Below are positions 10,773 through 23,100 of a DNA stretch of 64,000 nucleotides, one piece after another (within the stretch, counting starts at the first letter, position 1; each line of letters opens with the position of its first letter). The notes under the pieces were generated by a model. It saw nothing but the letters and a program-made list of their open reading frames with translations, made no database searches and had not been told where the DNA came from. Position numbers and translations under genes: made by a program. The DNA comes from Rotaria socialis (Eukaryota; Rotifera; Eurotatoria; Philodinida; Philodinidae). The DNA lies in NCBI GenBank assembly GCA_905331475.1, contig CAJNYU010001385.1, forward strand, positions 29,430-93,429. The letters run 5' to 3'.

Positions 10773-12607
10773 ATGAGGAGAGGAATTAACGATAATTTTC
10801 GTGACAATAAGAAAGGTTCATCATCAACTAATCTGAAGCTAAGTAATATATCATTTAACAAAATGCCAAAAAGTAATCAACAAACAACTGTTAGTGCTTT
10901 TGAAGCGTCAGGTACCTATAATCTTCAAGAAATGATCGCTTTCATTCGGCAAAATCCCAATGTCGCGTTTGGTGTTCATGAACATCTTACTCATCATACT
11001 CATCCTCACCGTATAAATGCTCCAGCTCAATCATCAACTCCTCAAACGCCTAAACGAAATTTAGATTCAAGTGACAATGATGGTGCACAGATTTCAAAAC
11101 AACAACGGGTTCTATCGAATGGTAAACAAAAAAAGACTCGTGAAATGAATTTTTCGAAGGTTCCAAGCCCTGTACACCAAATGAACAATAATATTCAATT
11201 GAACCACCCTCGACAACAAGCATCAGTACAACAACAACATCGAATTCCTTTTGAACAGTTAAAACGTGCTGTTTCAAGCAATCTTCCATGCTTTTTTTTA
11301 TTGAATACGAATAAGCAGAAAACTCAAAGAATAGACCATCGGATATATCAGCAGCACGTGTAATTGAAGACTATTTCAAACAACAAGGAATCGCAATATC
11401 GTTTTCACTAGTCGGCCATGCAGGTAATAAATTAAAATTAGAAGTTAACAACAAAGAATCGTATGCAACATTAATAAATACGGATAAATGGCCGTCACAA
11501 GTCAATAATATCAACATCACCATGAGTAAGCCAAAATTTACTCCGGATTCCTTTGCGCTTGTGGTTCGATATGTACCTCTTCAGTACGATGACGAGTTTG
11601 TCAAGGAAGAAATTAAACGAAATCTTCAATCAGTCGAAAATATCAGACAAATTCAGTATCGTTTCCAAAGAAGAACAAACGATTCTCGTTTCGTTATTAA
11701 AGATTTGGATGGATATAATTCAACTTTAAAATTAGGTCGGATATCGATTGGAAATACATTTTGCACCATTACACCATTCCTGACTGGTAATTGAATGACT
11801 TATTGTACTCGTTGCTGGTGTTTAGGTCATATGAGAGATAAATGTAACGGAGAATATTCACGTTGTCGAATATGTCTTGTTAATCTTATAAACGGTCAAA
11901 CACATGTATGTTCGAATACAGTCCGATGTGCTCAGTGTGATGGAGAGCATCATTCGTTATCTAGTGAATGTGAAAAAGTAGTTGAATATCGATCAAATCT
12001 AAAAGAGCAAGTTGAACATGCATTATCAGCAGGCAAACTACAACGTTTAATGCCCCAAGATCATGTTCAACCAACGGAATTTCGGCTGAAGCAAAATGAA
12101 TTCCCGTCACTGCCATCACTAATGTCTTGCACTACTCCATGGAAACAAACTTCAGTACCATCAGCAGTAACAAATAATATAAATGGAATCGAAGATACAA
12201 CGAAATTACTGCTCTCGATAAATCAAAACATTCTGGATATGAAAGATAATACTCGGCGTATTGATGAAAAATTAGATTGCATTGACGAGAAGGTAAATCG
12301 TACATCTCTAGATGTTAAGCTGCATAATGAAATACTAATGAAATTACTACCTACACTCGCATCATTAGTCGATAAATTTATCTGGCCGATGATGTTAAAC
12401 GATGTTGCAGGATTGAGAAATAAACAGGATCAATTACAAAAAATTTATAGCAATTTTAACTCTCAATTAAATTATTTGAAAACGGATTACACGGCTCGAC
12501 GAAAACATAGTTCATCTCCACTGCCACAACTCTCTCCATCGCAACCAACGTCGAGTGCATCTAACATCACGCCGAATAATGAAACTGATCAAAATATGAG
12601 CCGATAG
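10773..12607 (+). pseudogene. Non-LTR ORF1 (nucleic-acid-binding, CCHC knuckles), broken
   Basis: Begins MRRGINDNFRDNKKG and is Gln/Asn-rich for the first 180 residues, then a frameshift near 11290-11340 moves the frame. The following part (to 11791) is a likely RNA-binding fold. A TGA at 11792-11794 interrupts just before three zinc knuckles: CTRCWCLGHMRDKC, CRICLVNLINGQTHVC and CAQCDGEHHSLSSEC. A coiled-coil-like tail (about 12180-12480) and a Pro/Ser-rich end follow. It ends in TAG 12605-12607, directly abutting and in frame with the ATG of ORF2. ORF1 proteins coat the element RNA. Confidence 0.8.
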
Positions 12608-15600
12608 ATGAGTACCACATTTTCAAAATTACGAATAGATGCTAAATCCTTTTTTCCCTCTCGAACTTTTAATCCTAAAGAGATAGCGATGAATCAGTTG
12701 TATCAATGGGGGTTCCATGTAAATGATCAGAAAGTAGTAGACGAAGTTCTTTCAGAATGGTTCACAGCTGGCACCCTAGATAATATCCTCACACAGTGGG
12801 AAAGCAAAACTCAGAAAAAAGTAGAACGTACAAGGACGGGGGTCCAGAAGTTTAGAAGTAATCGATATTGTTTATAAAATAGAAGCATCAATATGTGTAT
12901 CTACGGAAGTCGGAGAGTTATGGAATACATCTCAAATACCTCATTTTAATATTTTTCATCAACACGGAACTAATAAAAGCGGTAGTGTATGTATAGCTAT
13001 AGGAAAACATTTAAAAGGTTCAAGAATAGACTTAAATATTGAAAATACAATTATTGTCGATGTCGATGGCCTCTCTGAAACAGTTAGAATAATTGCTATT
13101 TACTGGCCAGCAGGCCAAACAAGAGTTTTAGGAGAATTAGAGTCATATATCACTAAAAATACAATCATAACTGGTGATTTCAATGCATCCGTAAAAGAAT
13201 GGGGTAGCACGTCGGCAGATAAAAGAGAAAGAATTTTGAAAGAATGGGTGGAAAAAAACAATCTTTGTTACATTCCCTCATTATCAAATTCTTCAAAACG
13301 TTCGAATAGAAACATTGATTTAACATTTACAAATTTAGGAGGAACAAAGGGAGAGACTCTAAAGATGGGTACCAGTGATCACTGACCAATAATGATAACT
13401 TGCGAGAATTTAGTATTTGATAAGAATAGTATTTTCCCCCACGCACACTGGAAGGCATATAAAGCCATTCTTACGTTGTTACAAGAATTTTGGCAAAAGG
13501 AGCAGATTAGAGGGATGCCAGTGGATGATTGGTATATGAATTATGTGCGCTTTCTTGCTGCTTTAAAAAACAGACTGACGCAATGGAAAGAAAAAGAAAA
13601 ATTCCGACCAGCTCTACCTCCTTATCTTATTCAGAAGCTGCAAGAAGTGAAACGAGACAGAAATAAATATTATCGAGAGAGAAAAATATGCGTTATAAAT
13701 GAAGAAACAAGAGTGCTACTGCGGGTGTTAACACGTGAAGTAAAAATTGAAATTGCAAAATATAAGACGAGTAAATGGCGAGAGTTTCTGTCAAAAATTC
13801 AAGAAACAAATGACAATAAGGAGCAAGCGTTTTGGCTTTATCTCTCGCGAATATATAAACATAGATCATTACCGTTTTCGAAACTAAATACCGGAACAAG
13901 AGTATTAACGAAGGAGAATGAAATCAAGGACGAACTTTATCATTACTACTCAGAACAGTTCCAACCTCCAAATACTGATATGTCAGATCCGTATGAATTT
14001 CAGATTGATATAGAGTATTTAGAACTGATGAATAAATTAGCATTGGCTAATGATAAGGTCGAAATGACAAACATTGATGAAATAAAGAAACACATATCGA
14101 AGTTGAAACCAAAAAAATCATGAGGATTCGATGCAGTGTCGAATTATATGATCAAAATAATTCCACCAGGCTATATTAATTGTCTAGCAAATTGCTTTAA
14201 TACTTGGTTAAAAGAATATAGGTATCCAGATGTTTGGAAATTAGCTAAAATAATTACATTGAATAAACTAAAAGCAGGAGTACCTCGTTGTGATCAAACA
14301 CGACCAATATCACTTTTAGCAACACATTCCAAGCTTTTTGAGAAAATTATGCTAGAAAGAATAAGACTATGGGCTGAAACTAATAGTTTAGTTCCAATCG
14401 AACAGTCGAGATTTCGTCCAGGTTGTCTTCTTCCTACCAGAGTTATATCTATATATCAAGAAGTCAAAAACAATATGACAGCTAATATTCCAACGCTAGC
14501 AATTTATGTAGACTATCAAAAGGCCTACGATAAAGTGTGGCATAAAGGTCTTATCGTAAAACTCAACAGACTCAGTATTCCTTTAGGACTATTAAAATTA
14601 ATTGTATCGTGGTTAAATGATCGACGTGCATATGTTTTATTTGGAGAAAGCAAGTCGGATATATTTTACACTTATGTCGGTCTGCCTCAAGGTAGTAGTT
14701 TAAGTTCATATCTGTTTATTGTCTATCATTGTGACCTAGTTGCATGTGTAAGTGCTCATTCTAGCCACATAGTTGAGAATGATCTCAACATACTCATATC
14801 TCCGCCAATATGCCGTGATATAAAGTCAATGATTAAGTTTCTAGAAGAGGAAGGAACTAAAATTTGTAGCCAAATAGCGAACTATTCGAAAAAATGGAAA
14901 CAACCAGTTAATGTATCTAAAACAGTAGCACAGATTTTTCACACACAAGTGCAAAATCCAATAATCAATGTTTTTATGAATGGCAAGAAATTAGAAGTAG
15001 TTAAAGAGTTTAAGTATCTAGGCTTCGCCTGGACGAATAAGATGTCCTTAAAACCAACAATTGATAAAACTCTTGAGAATATTCAAAGAACATTCAGTAA
15101 GTTAAGATGGATGAAAGGTGGTAAAACTGTCTCAACAGACGTTTTGAGAAAATGTTTCTTTGCGTACAGTTTTCCGTATTTTGCCTGGATGTTTCCACTG
15201 TATCCATTCCTACCGAAAATCCAAAAAGAGTTGTTGTTAAGAAAGTTTAGAAACGGATTAAGACTAGTTCATCGCCGTCCCTTTGCTCGAGCAACAAACA
15301 TTCTACAAATAACAAAAGAAGATTCTTTAGAAGACTATGTAAAACGATATATAAAGAAAATATTAGAACGAATTGAAAAATCAGATTTAAGTCGCTCGCC
15401 CTTCTACAATGATATATTTTGTTGGGACCCATGTAATAAAAACCGCATGAAAATCGGCGGTTAACCGCGGTTTTACCGGTTCGGTTACCGGCTCCCATTA
15501 CCGCAGAACGGATAAATACCGTGGTTTACCGCAAAAAATGATCCGACATTTACCGCGGTAAACCGCCGGTTTTGATTAATACCGCGGTTACCGCTTAAAA

Positions 15601-15949
15601 AAAAGCGGTTAACCGGTTCGTCTATAATTTTTGACAGAAAAAGTCTTCCAAATCACCAATTAAACTATTTTAATCATCCTTTTTTTTACTTTTACATGTG
15701 ATAAACATGAGCAAAAAACCGCCGGTTTACCGCGGTTTTACCGGTCCGGTTACCGGCTCCCATTACCGCAGAACGAATAAATACCGCGGTTTACCGCAAA
15801 AAATGATCCGGTATTCGCAACATGGGGATTCATTCCATAAAAATAAGAATGATCACTTAGGTCATTTCTTTCGAATGAAGCGAGTCAGACGCAAACGTGA
15901 CAGACATCAATCGCTGCTTCTGAAATGGCTTGAATTTTTAGTTGAATGA
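12608..15949 (+). pseudogene. Non-LTR ORF2 (endonuclease + reverse transcriptase), broken
   Basis: Starts ATG 12608. A +1 frameshift at about 12850 is needed to enter the endonuclease, which shows IITGDFNASVKEWGS, RNIDLTFTN and SDH followed by a TGA at about 13384 where Trp is usual. Another TGA (14121-14123) precedes GFDAVSNY at the RT entry. RT blocks visible are RPISLLATHSKLFEKI, YVDYQKAYDKVWHKG and VGLPQGSSLSSYLF. The catalytic box that should read xADD is VENDLNILI (about 14770-14800), so the first catalytic Asp is Asn. The frame is then cut by the 15443-15818 insertion; 15820-15949 resumes plus-strand element sequence. A dead copy. Confidence 0.8.
15443..15818. mobile_element. Palindrome-rich MITE (CCGCGGTTAACCGG motif) nested in the retroelement
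   Basis: About 375 bp built almost wholly from permutations of ACCGCGGTTTACCGG / CCGGTTAACCGC. About 97 bp at 15449-15546 is repeated directly at 15719-15812 (shared core GGTTACCGGCTCCCATTACC), and an inverted copy of the core lies at 15551-15580. The ends are weak inverted repeats (AACCGCATGAAAATCGGCGG against ATACCGGATCATTTTTTGCG). It is much GC-richer than its surroundings and interrupts the ORF2 3' end. Probably a non-autonomous DNA element; no clear target duplication. Confidence 0.65.
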
Positions 15950-16322
15950 AATCCGCCATGTGTTCTTTCTTTGTTTTTGTTTAATGTTTCGTGCATTCTA
16001 CCTCTCGCTCTTTTAGCGCGTTCCTATTTTTTCTTTTCTTTTTCGTTTCCTTTTCTTTTTGTTTTTTTTTCTTTCTTTTATTCTCATTTTCTCCTTTAAT
16101 TTATTCTTATTTTATTTTTCCTTTTCGGGTTATTTACATGTATAATTCTATACATCCAACTCTATCTAGCAAGCATGGCATCTTATGATTGTATTGTTCT
16201 CTCTTCTGCATATTTAATAGTTCTTTGCCGTGATAATCAAACAGCTGTAAATTCTTACGGCAACTCTTGTAAGCACTTCCGAGTGTAACAATACAAGAGC
16301 GAAATTAAAAAGAAAAAAAAAT

Positions 16323-17022
16323 GACTAGTAAAAAATACACCAAGCGTGTTGATATCCTATATTATTAAAAGTTCGTTGAGTATCATCGATCGATCAATAA
16401 TGAACTAGATGATTCAATTCACACCGAATTTAATGAGAAACACCTGAAATTCGGTAAATCATTCTAGAAAATAAATTAATGTACTACGATTGATCATACA
16501 ACAAGAAAAGTTCTGATGAATAATCAGTGTGGTGGGATCGGTTCTTTTCTTTATTCACACCTAACAATGTATAATAGTATTGATTCAATTCAAACAAACA
16601 TAATTGATAAACTCACAATATTTTGAACAACTGATTAATCATAATCATAATCATCAATAATGATAATAACACATAACTTGTAAAAATGTGAAGAGGAACA
16701 AAGTAGTCAAATATGAAATACTAAGTTTTAAAGGTATGAAAGTGGTCCACAAATAGACAAGCGCTTTAAACTTTCGAAGAATTTAAAAATATGATAAAGC
16801 ATACCCTTTGAATCTTGTCTGTCTGGTGAAAAATCAATCTCATTTTGACATGCAAAAATAAGATCTATTATTTGCCGTAGGAAAATACGTTAACACGGGG
16901 ATTCATCTAAATAAAAATGAAGCAACTAAATATTGTTTGGTTTGTACAGCGTTTCGTAAGCTCTCATGTGAATAGAACGTAAATGACAAGCCGTGTTATA
17001 TGTGGCGAAGGAAAAAATTAAG
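16323..17022. other. Intergenic, no gene seen
   Basis: AT-rich sequence between the retroelement tail and the tRNA-like unit, with ATC/ATA-rich low complexity near 16635-16670. No coding or RNA feature recognised. Confidence 0.4.
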
Positions 17023-17095
17023 TGAACTTCGTGGGATTCGAACCCACGCCTTCTGCTATCCGAGCAGATGTCCTAACCAGTTAGGCTAGAAGAAC
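17023..17095 (-). tRNA. tRNA-like Pol III gene, identity uncertain
   Basis: On the minus strand, 73 nt fold as a cloverleaf. The anticodon stem TCTGC/GCAGA and T-arm GTGGG-TTCGAAT-CCCAC are perfect. Box A (TAGCCTAACTGG) and box B (GGTTCGAATCC) match consensus, and a T6 terminator follows within about 6 nt. Weak points: acceptor pairs 2-71 and 3-70 are T-T, the D stem has one mismatch, and the anticodon loop TCGGATA has C, not T, at position 33. The loop would read anticodon GGA (Ser), but there is no long variable arm. It may be a divergent tRNA, a tRNA pseudogene or the head of a SINE. Confidence 0.6.
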
Positions 17096-17114
17096 GCGTT
17101 TTAATCTTCTTTTA

Positions 17115-17275
17115 GCGTTAATATGTTGGATGTGGGTGTCTGTATTCCGCATGCAAGTCTCACACCAACACCCGCACCCACACTCACACCCACACCCAGA
17201 CACCCAGACACCCAGACGCCCACACACCCACACACCCACACACCCACACACCCACACACCCACACCCTCAAGTTT
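17115..17275. repeat. Telomere-hexamer-like tract (CCCACA)n
   Basis: A GATGTGGGTGTC piece, a short spacer, then about 110 bp of CCCACAC / CCCAGAC / CACTCACACC units. This is a degenerate array of the bdelloid telomeric hexamer (TGTGGG on the other strand). The apparent open frames here on both strands are repeat artefacts. Confidence 0.8.
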
Positions 17276-17977
17276 GGAATGGGTATGATTATTAAAAAAA
17301 AATCTCATTTCATTCTTTTTTTTCATTTACTTCCATTATAGAATGTTTATTCATTCATTCTACATGCCTACGATTGAGATGCCAGGTAATGGTTGCACAA
17401 GCAGTTTTTATTTTTTTTATTGAGTATTGAGGGTAATCGTAGATACGACCATGAATCTACTGGGATTTATGTATTTACTTGGTCGCCTATTTATATAAAT
17501 TCTTGAATTATGTTTTTCATTTGTGTTTGCTAATGAAACTCGAGAATTTCAGCGTACGCAATTAACGATTTTTTCAGCGAGAAGTATTGAGAGTCCCTTC
17601 ATATCATGAATTCAGAGTCAGCATAAGTATGAATAACTCAAAGTTTTTTTTAAAATTTTTTCCCACTCAGAATCTTTCTCCGTCCCTATATATATATATT
17701 CCTCTGTATTCGTAGTTGATGCCAGAGATGAAGATTGTAACAGTAGTTTTCATGTATCTTGGCAATCAGAGAATGTTGCTTTTGTCTACAACAAATGAAT
17801 GGAGAGCACGGACACGAACAATTCGAAATTTAAGTTTTTTTTTCTGCTTTTGTAAGATATTGGCGTAGGTATAGATATTCATTTTTGGATTATACATGGG
17901 AGCCACGATAACGAGTTGGTTGTGAGCTACCAAAACTTATGAGATACTTATTTATTCATTGAGCACTTATTCTATAT

Positions 17978-18040
17978 AAGGGTGTGGGTTTGGGTGTCCT
18001 TATTGGCGTCACATCGTTCTCCATTACACACCCACACCCA
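17978..18040 (+). repeat. Telomere-hexamer hairpin with 30-bp core (copy 1)
   Basis: GGGTGTGGGTTTGGGTGT, a spacer containing TTATTGGCGTCACATCGTTC, then ACACACCCACACCC. The core recurs as an exact reverse complement at 36051-36080 between similar tracts. The MITE at 18041 starts immediately after it. Confidence 0.8.
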
Positions 18041-18233
18041 TCATCTGCAACGCATTTCATTGCATAGGTTTCAATTTTCGTTAACGACGACTAATGCGTT
18101 GCGAAGGTTTGTTGTCTTTATTTTTCAAAACTAAACAAAATTCCAATATTTTCAAAATCAACATCTTCGCGATGGATTCCTTTTTCTTAACGAGAAATGA
18201 AATCTATGCAATGAAATGCGTTGTAGATGATGG
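18041..18233. mobile_element. Small MITE, ~45-bp inverted termini
   Basis: TCATCTGCAACGCATTTCAT... (18041-18084) is mirrored by ...ATGAAATGCGTTGTAGATGATG (18187-18232), enclosing about 100 bp. There is no coding capacity. Class unknown. Confidence 0.75.
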
Positions 18234-20187
18234 TGGAGCTCAAAAAAAGTCCCATTTAAAATAAAGCCAAAAAAGAACTATGGTTGTTCTTGTTTGAAAA
18301 ATCATTTTTTTAGACGCTGAGATAAAAAATAATTTTAACATTCACAATTTTTGGGTCAAATTAAATTTTCGCCAAGTTTCATTAATGTTTGATAGTCTAA
18401 AGTTGATAGTTTTGATACAGTTAGTCAAAAAAATTGGTTGAACCACTATCTCTCACTATCTTTGTTGGATAATGTACGATTAAACTGAACCGCTGGATCT
18501 TTATGTGAAATGTCTAAACTAACAGTTCTTCTAGCGAATGCAAAAGGGAATTTTGAAGTTAAAACATGAAAAGAGTTGATTTATTAAAAAAAGATTTTTT
18601 TTCTATCTATTTTATGGATTTATTCGAATTAGAAACATTTTTTCGCTCGTTGTTGTTAGTAAAAGAAACGGTCCTAATTCAAAAAGATTATTATTCTTTC
18701 TAGATTTAATATCTCAGTTGATATTATTTGAAAAACTTTGAATTGCTGGATTAAAACTCCGTGAGAATCAATCGACATTTTGTTTCATTCAAGGTTTCAA
18801 AAGTTTTGATAGTGAATAAGTGCTTTTAGTAACTTTTTAAAAATTTAGCATGTTTTTCACTTGTGGTTGGAGTTAGGAACAATTTTTAGCTTGGGGTTCC
18901 TACTAAGAACAAATTCAATCTCTTAGATTCTACTACTTATGACTAAATGAGTTTCGAAGATAGAAAAGTGATTTTTGTACCATTTGATACAGACAACATT
19001 TTTCTATTCAAAAAAAATAAAAAAATCTATTTTATTTAAATTTAAATTTACTGAATTAGAAATTAAATTATAAAATACTCTACAACATCTGTTCTCATTA
19101 GGAACATTGGCTGTAAGTGATTTTATTAGATCTGATATCATTCCAAACTCTCTAACAGTCTTGTCATGAATCTGTGGCACACTGAATAGTCTTTTCTTTT
19201 CGAAATTTCAATTATTTCATATAATTAGTCCTAATGCTTCGCACTTCAGCTCGTATTCTTGATTTCATCGTGATACCGCGTAAATCATCTTTGATATTCT
19301 TTCTTCGAAATAAGTGCACTCTATTCGAAAAATATTGCTTTTCTGGTAAGATCAGAAGTCTAACCTAATCCTGGCAATTTTTAATTCCCAATTAATAGTT
19401 AAGTTTCAATCTTTTGTTTTACATTAATAATTTCGCGACGTATCTGTCATCTTTTTCATAATAGATTATTTGCTTTAAAAATAAAAATAAAATTCTTGGA
19501 TATATAACAACGTTTAGGTATTTTTCATCTCCATAAATAATCATTTTTCATTCTATTTCTAGAATATTTCTCTATCTTATCCTTAACTCTCTTATAGGTG
19601 TAGCTAAAAGATATAAACGTCTTAGTAAAGTAGTGTCATAAGATCCTGTATGAATTAAATTTTTCTACAATGACCAAATAGTTTGTATTACATCTTTAAA
19701 TGAGATCGATTCACTTAATGTAATATTGGGCACTTGCAACAAAATTCGAATTCAGTAAGATTCCAGAGTTATCGAAACTTCTCACATAGGCTTGAATTCT
19801 TGATAAAGAAAATGAACGAAACAATTATCAGAACGATGGTTAGATAACAATGTAAACCAAAAACCTGGAAAACTGTTGAAGAACTAAGAAATTATAGAAA
19901 TTTCATAAACTTCTCAACTTTTGAAAATATCAAGCACATCGACATACAGATGCTTGAAATATTTGAAACTCCTACACTTTCTTCAGTGGACTTATGATCA
20001 GTATTGAGTTTCATCTTAAAAGTCACTAAGAGACTTACATCGTTTCAAGTCAAACATTACAAGGATAATTATGTATCAAATAAATTAAAATGGAATTGTA
20101 CTATTTTGATCATTTTTTAAATGTTATATCTCTTAATTTCAGATTAGTTAGTGAAAATAATTCTCACGGCACAAATTCATATTTAGT
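18234..20187. other. 1.9 kb AT-rich region upstream of TRPM gene
   Basis: No gene recognised on either strand; numerous A and T runs. It would contain the TRPM promoter and 5' UTR, but no core element can be assigned by eye. Confidence 0.4.
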
Positions 20188-23100
20188 ATGGCAGATCTTA
20201 CAGCTAAAAAAAGAAACGAAGTTTCTGAAGACTCAGATTATGACCAACTTCCAACAACTGATGGAGCAAATTCTACAGCTGAGAGAGGGCAAAAAATTCT
20301 CCAAAACATGGGGATAAAAGTAGATGGAAAAATAAAATGTATGAGAAAACACAATTTAGTAAAAAAGCTGCTTGACTAATCTTTATAATTATTTCTCCTA
20401 TTTTTTAGTTCCTGATAGTAAAAATAATAAGGCAGATTACATTTACATACCGGCTACTGGTAATCTCAGTGATATACAAGAAATAAAGAAAGATCTCTTT
20501 CAAAACTGGTTTTCTTCAGTATGTTATTTACTATTATTTTTGTTTTAAAAGCTTTTCTAATTTAGAATCCACCATTACTTGTCATATCGGTAATTTGTGG
20601 TGAAGAAGATCGTAACATGAATGATGAACTAAAAAGAGAACTTCGAAATGCACTTTATCAACTCGCTGAAAACAGAGGTATAATATAATCGACTAGTGTC
20701 CGTAATATAAATTAATCGATATTTGTCCTTTTTCATCTAATCCAGTTTCTTCATTTTTATTTTTGATCTCAAAACGATAAAACATTTAAGAATTTTTTCA
20801 AGTAATGAATTTATTAACAAACATATGAATTATTATCTGAGTTAGGAATTGTTTCAATTAGTAATCTCGTCAACGTCTTCGTATTTTACTTGCTGGTCAC
20901 CAGCGAGGTTTGTAATCAGCGTCTATCATTCGACTATTAGTTTCTTCTTATAAATGAATGCAATTGATATAAGTTTCAGTTCGGATTAGAATATAAAGAA
21001 AGTAAATAGTATTCATGATTAAATTTATGCTTAACGTAAATTCTGAAAGAGTTTTTTAAAATATAAAGTCAGGATTCAAGAAAGTAAAATTATCGATACT
21101 GAAATTAGTAGCAACATAGTTGTCAGGGGAATGGTTGCATCAAATCTATACTGATGGAAACCTAACATGAATTAATCATTACATATGTCAGTTGGAAAAT
21201 CACTTAAATTTATATCAATCGTCAAATATTATGCATTTCTCGGTGTTATGTAGATATATGGATCATTACAGATGGCTTAAATACAGGCATTAGCAAGCGA
21301 ATTACTGAAATCATTAAAAGGGATCCAAATCGTTCGAGACGAATACAATTGATTGTAAGTTGCATATAACTAGAAATTCTAAATTTCTAAAAATAACTTT
21401 AGGGCATCCCTACTCCAGATTATGTAGCTTCCAAGTCAAGTCTTTTAAAATCAGGTGGAGTTGTTGAGCCTATTGTATCCAAAGAACTGGTACTAGAACC
21501 GAATCATGCAAAATTTATATTCGTGGAAGATATAGCAAGAGATGACTATAATTGGAAAGTTTCTCGAACTTATCTTGAAGGTGTTATTTCAGGTAATTTT
21601 TTCCAAGAAAAAATTGTTAGCGCAATCCCTATGAGATTAAAAGTGTGAAACACGACGTTTCTGTTGTGATAATTTTTCAAAACATCTGAAATAACCTATG
21701 GTGTTATAGAATTTATGCAGTTTGCCATGGTCTGTGGGGAGGGGGGAGGGTCATATAAATATCTATATATACTATATATACTTCAATGCTCTTTTCAGAT
21801 CGTGTTTGACAAAACTAAAAAATAATTCTACCAACCAGATTAAAAATGGATCAAAAAGCATATCTACCTTCTTATTTCTTTCAAACTTACATTAATACAA
21901 TATTATCGAATTTTCTAAATTTTAATTTCTTTTTACTAATATAGATTATGTGCCTGTTGTTCTTCTTGTTGTTGGAGGTGATCTAAATACAGTTAGAACG
22001 GGTAAAGAAAATTAGTTATTTAAAAACGAATAATTGATATTTATTTGTCTGTAGTTAAATACGCTATGACTAAATATAAAATTCCAGCCGTTTTTCTTGA
22101 AGGAACTGGTCACTGTTGTAATTTATTTGCTAATGCATTACGTCTTTATCGTGAATATTATCATACGTATATACCGGCTGCAGTGCGATTAACAAAGTAA
22201 ATTCCCGTATCAATAGTGTCAATACTAAAAGTCTTACTAGCATCTGTATTGGAAAATTTCTTGAAAAACAGTACTTCTGCTTTCTTTTCTTAAAACGAGA
22301 ACTGATATGAGTCCAACAAATTTTATAGTGAAGTAAATTTCAATTCTATAATTATTGTTATGAGAGAATGGCTAAGTGGTTTCGTTTGGAAATTTCTTTG
22401 TTTCTGAAATCTGATTTAAAATTGAGTTCATTTTCTAGCACAAGAAAGACATAAATACTGTGATGAGTTTCATTGATAATTATGTCTTCATTTTTCTATG
22501 CTTTTTAGTACTAATACATCTGAACGGGAGAAACATCTTCTCGATTTGCAAGAAAAACTTCATAAAGAACTTAGAGTTGAAATTAATGCAATTGGTTCAA
22601 GTGTGGGTGTTCCAGATGGATATATACTCCACCCATTATTTGGATGCATCCATGAGAAAAATGAATTGATCAATATACTTAATTCGAATTCGAATAAGGC
22701 ATCTGAACTTGTCTCCATCATTTTTAGGGTGCTGGTAAATGGTTAGTACAAAAAAATAAACAAATTAATATACTGCTCATTTTTATAATTTGCTTTTATC
22801 TAGCTACATCTGCTGGGGTTGATAAAAAACTTAAGGAACAGGAATGTGAAAAACTTCGTTTGGCATTAGATTTTAATTGTATTGATGGAGCTAAAACATA
22901 TATCAAGGACAATTATATAGATTGGAGAGTAAGAAAAACATGATGTAATTTTGAATTTGTTTTACTTTTGTTCACTGTTCTGAATATTAGGACCCTGGTT
23001 TAGACGAATTATTTGTATCGGCACTTATATGTAATCAATTCAAATTTGTTGAATTATTTCTGGAAAAAAATTTTTCAATTACTAAATTATTTCAAAATAA

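Larger units (their letters stand above)
10640..16322 (+). mobile_element. APE-type non-LTR retrotransposon, inactive, about 5.7 kb
   Basis: Contains in order a leader, ORF1 with zinc knuckles, ORF2 with an apurinic-type endonuclease and reverse transcriptase, a pyrimidine-rich 3' UTR (16010-16130) and a terminal A-rich tail (AATTAAAAAGAAAAAAAAA to about 16322). No RNase H is evident. The organisation and RT motifs (a DYQKAYDKVW block, then PQGSSLS) fit the Jockey/CR1-like group; the exact clade needs a tree. It is disabled by frameshifts, three in-frame TGA codons, a mutated RT catalytic box and an inserted palindrome-rich element at 15443-15818. The 5' end and target duplication are not resolved. 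Confidence 0.85.

Noticed and set aside
15698..15949. 83-codon frame across the CCGCGG element
   Set aside because: A chimera of the inserted repeat and the retroelement 3' part.
17081..17341. Open frames on both strands rich in Cys/Val/Gly or Thr/Pro/His
   Set aside because: Direct translation of the CCCACA repeat; no independent coding signal.
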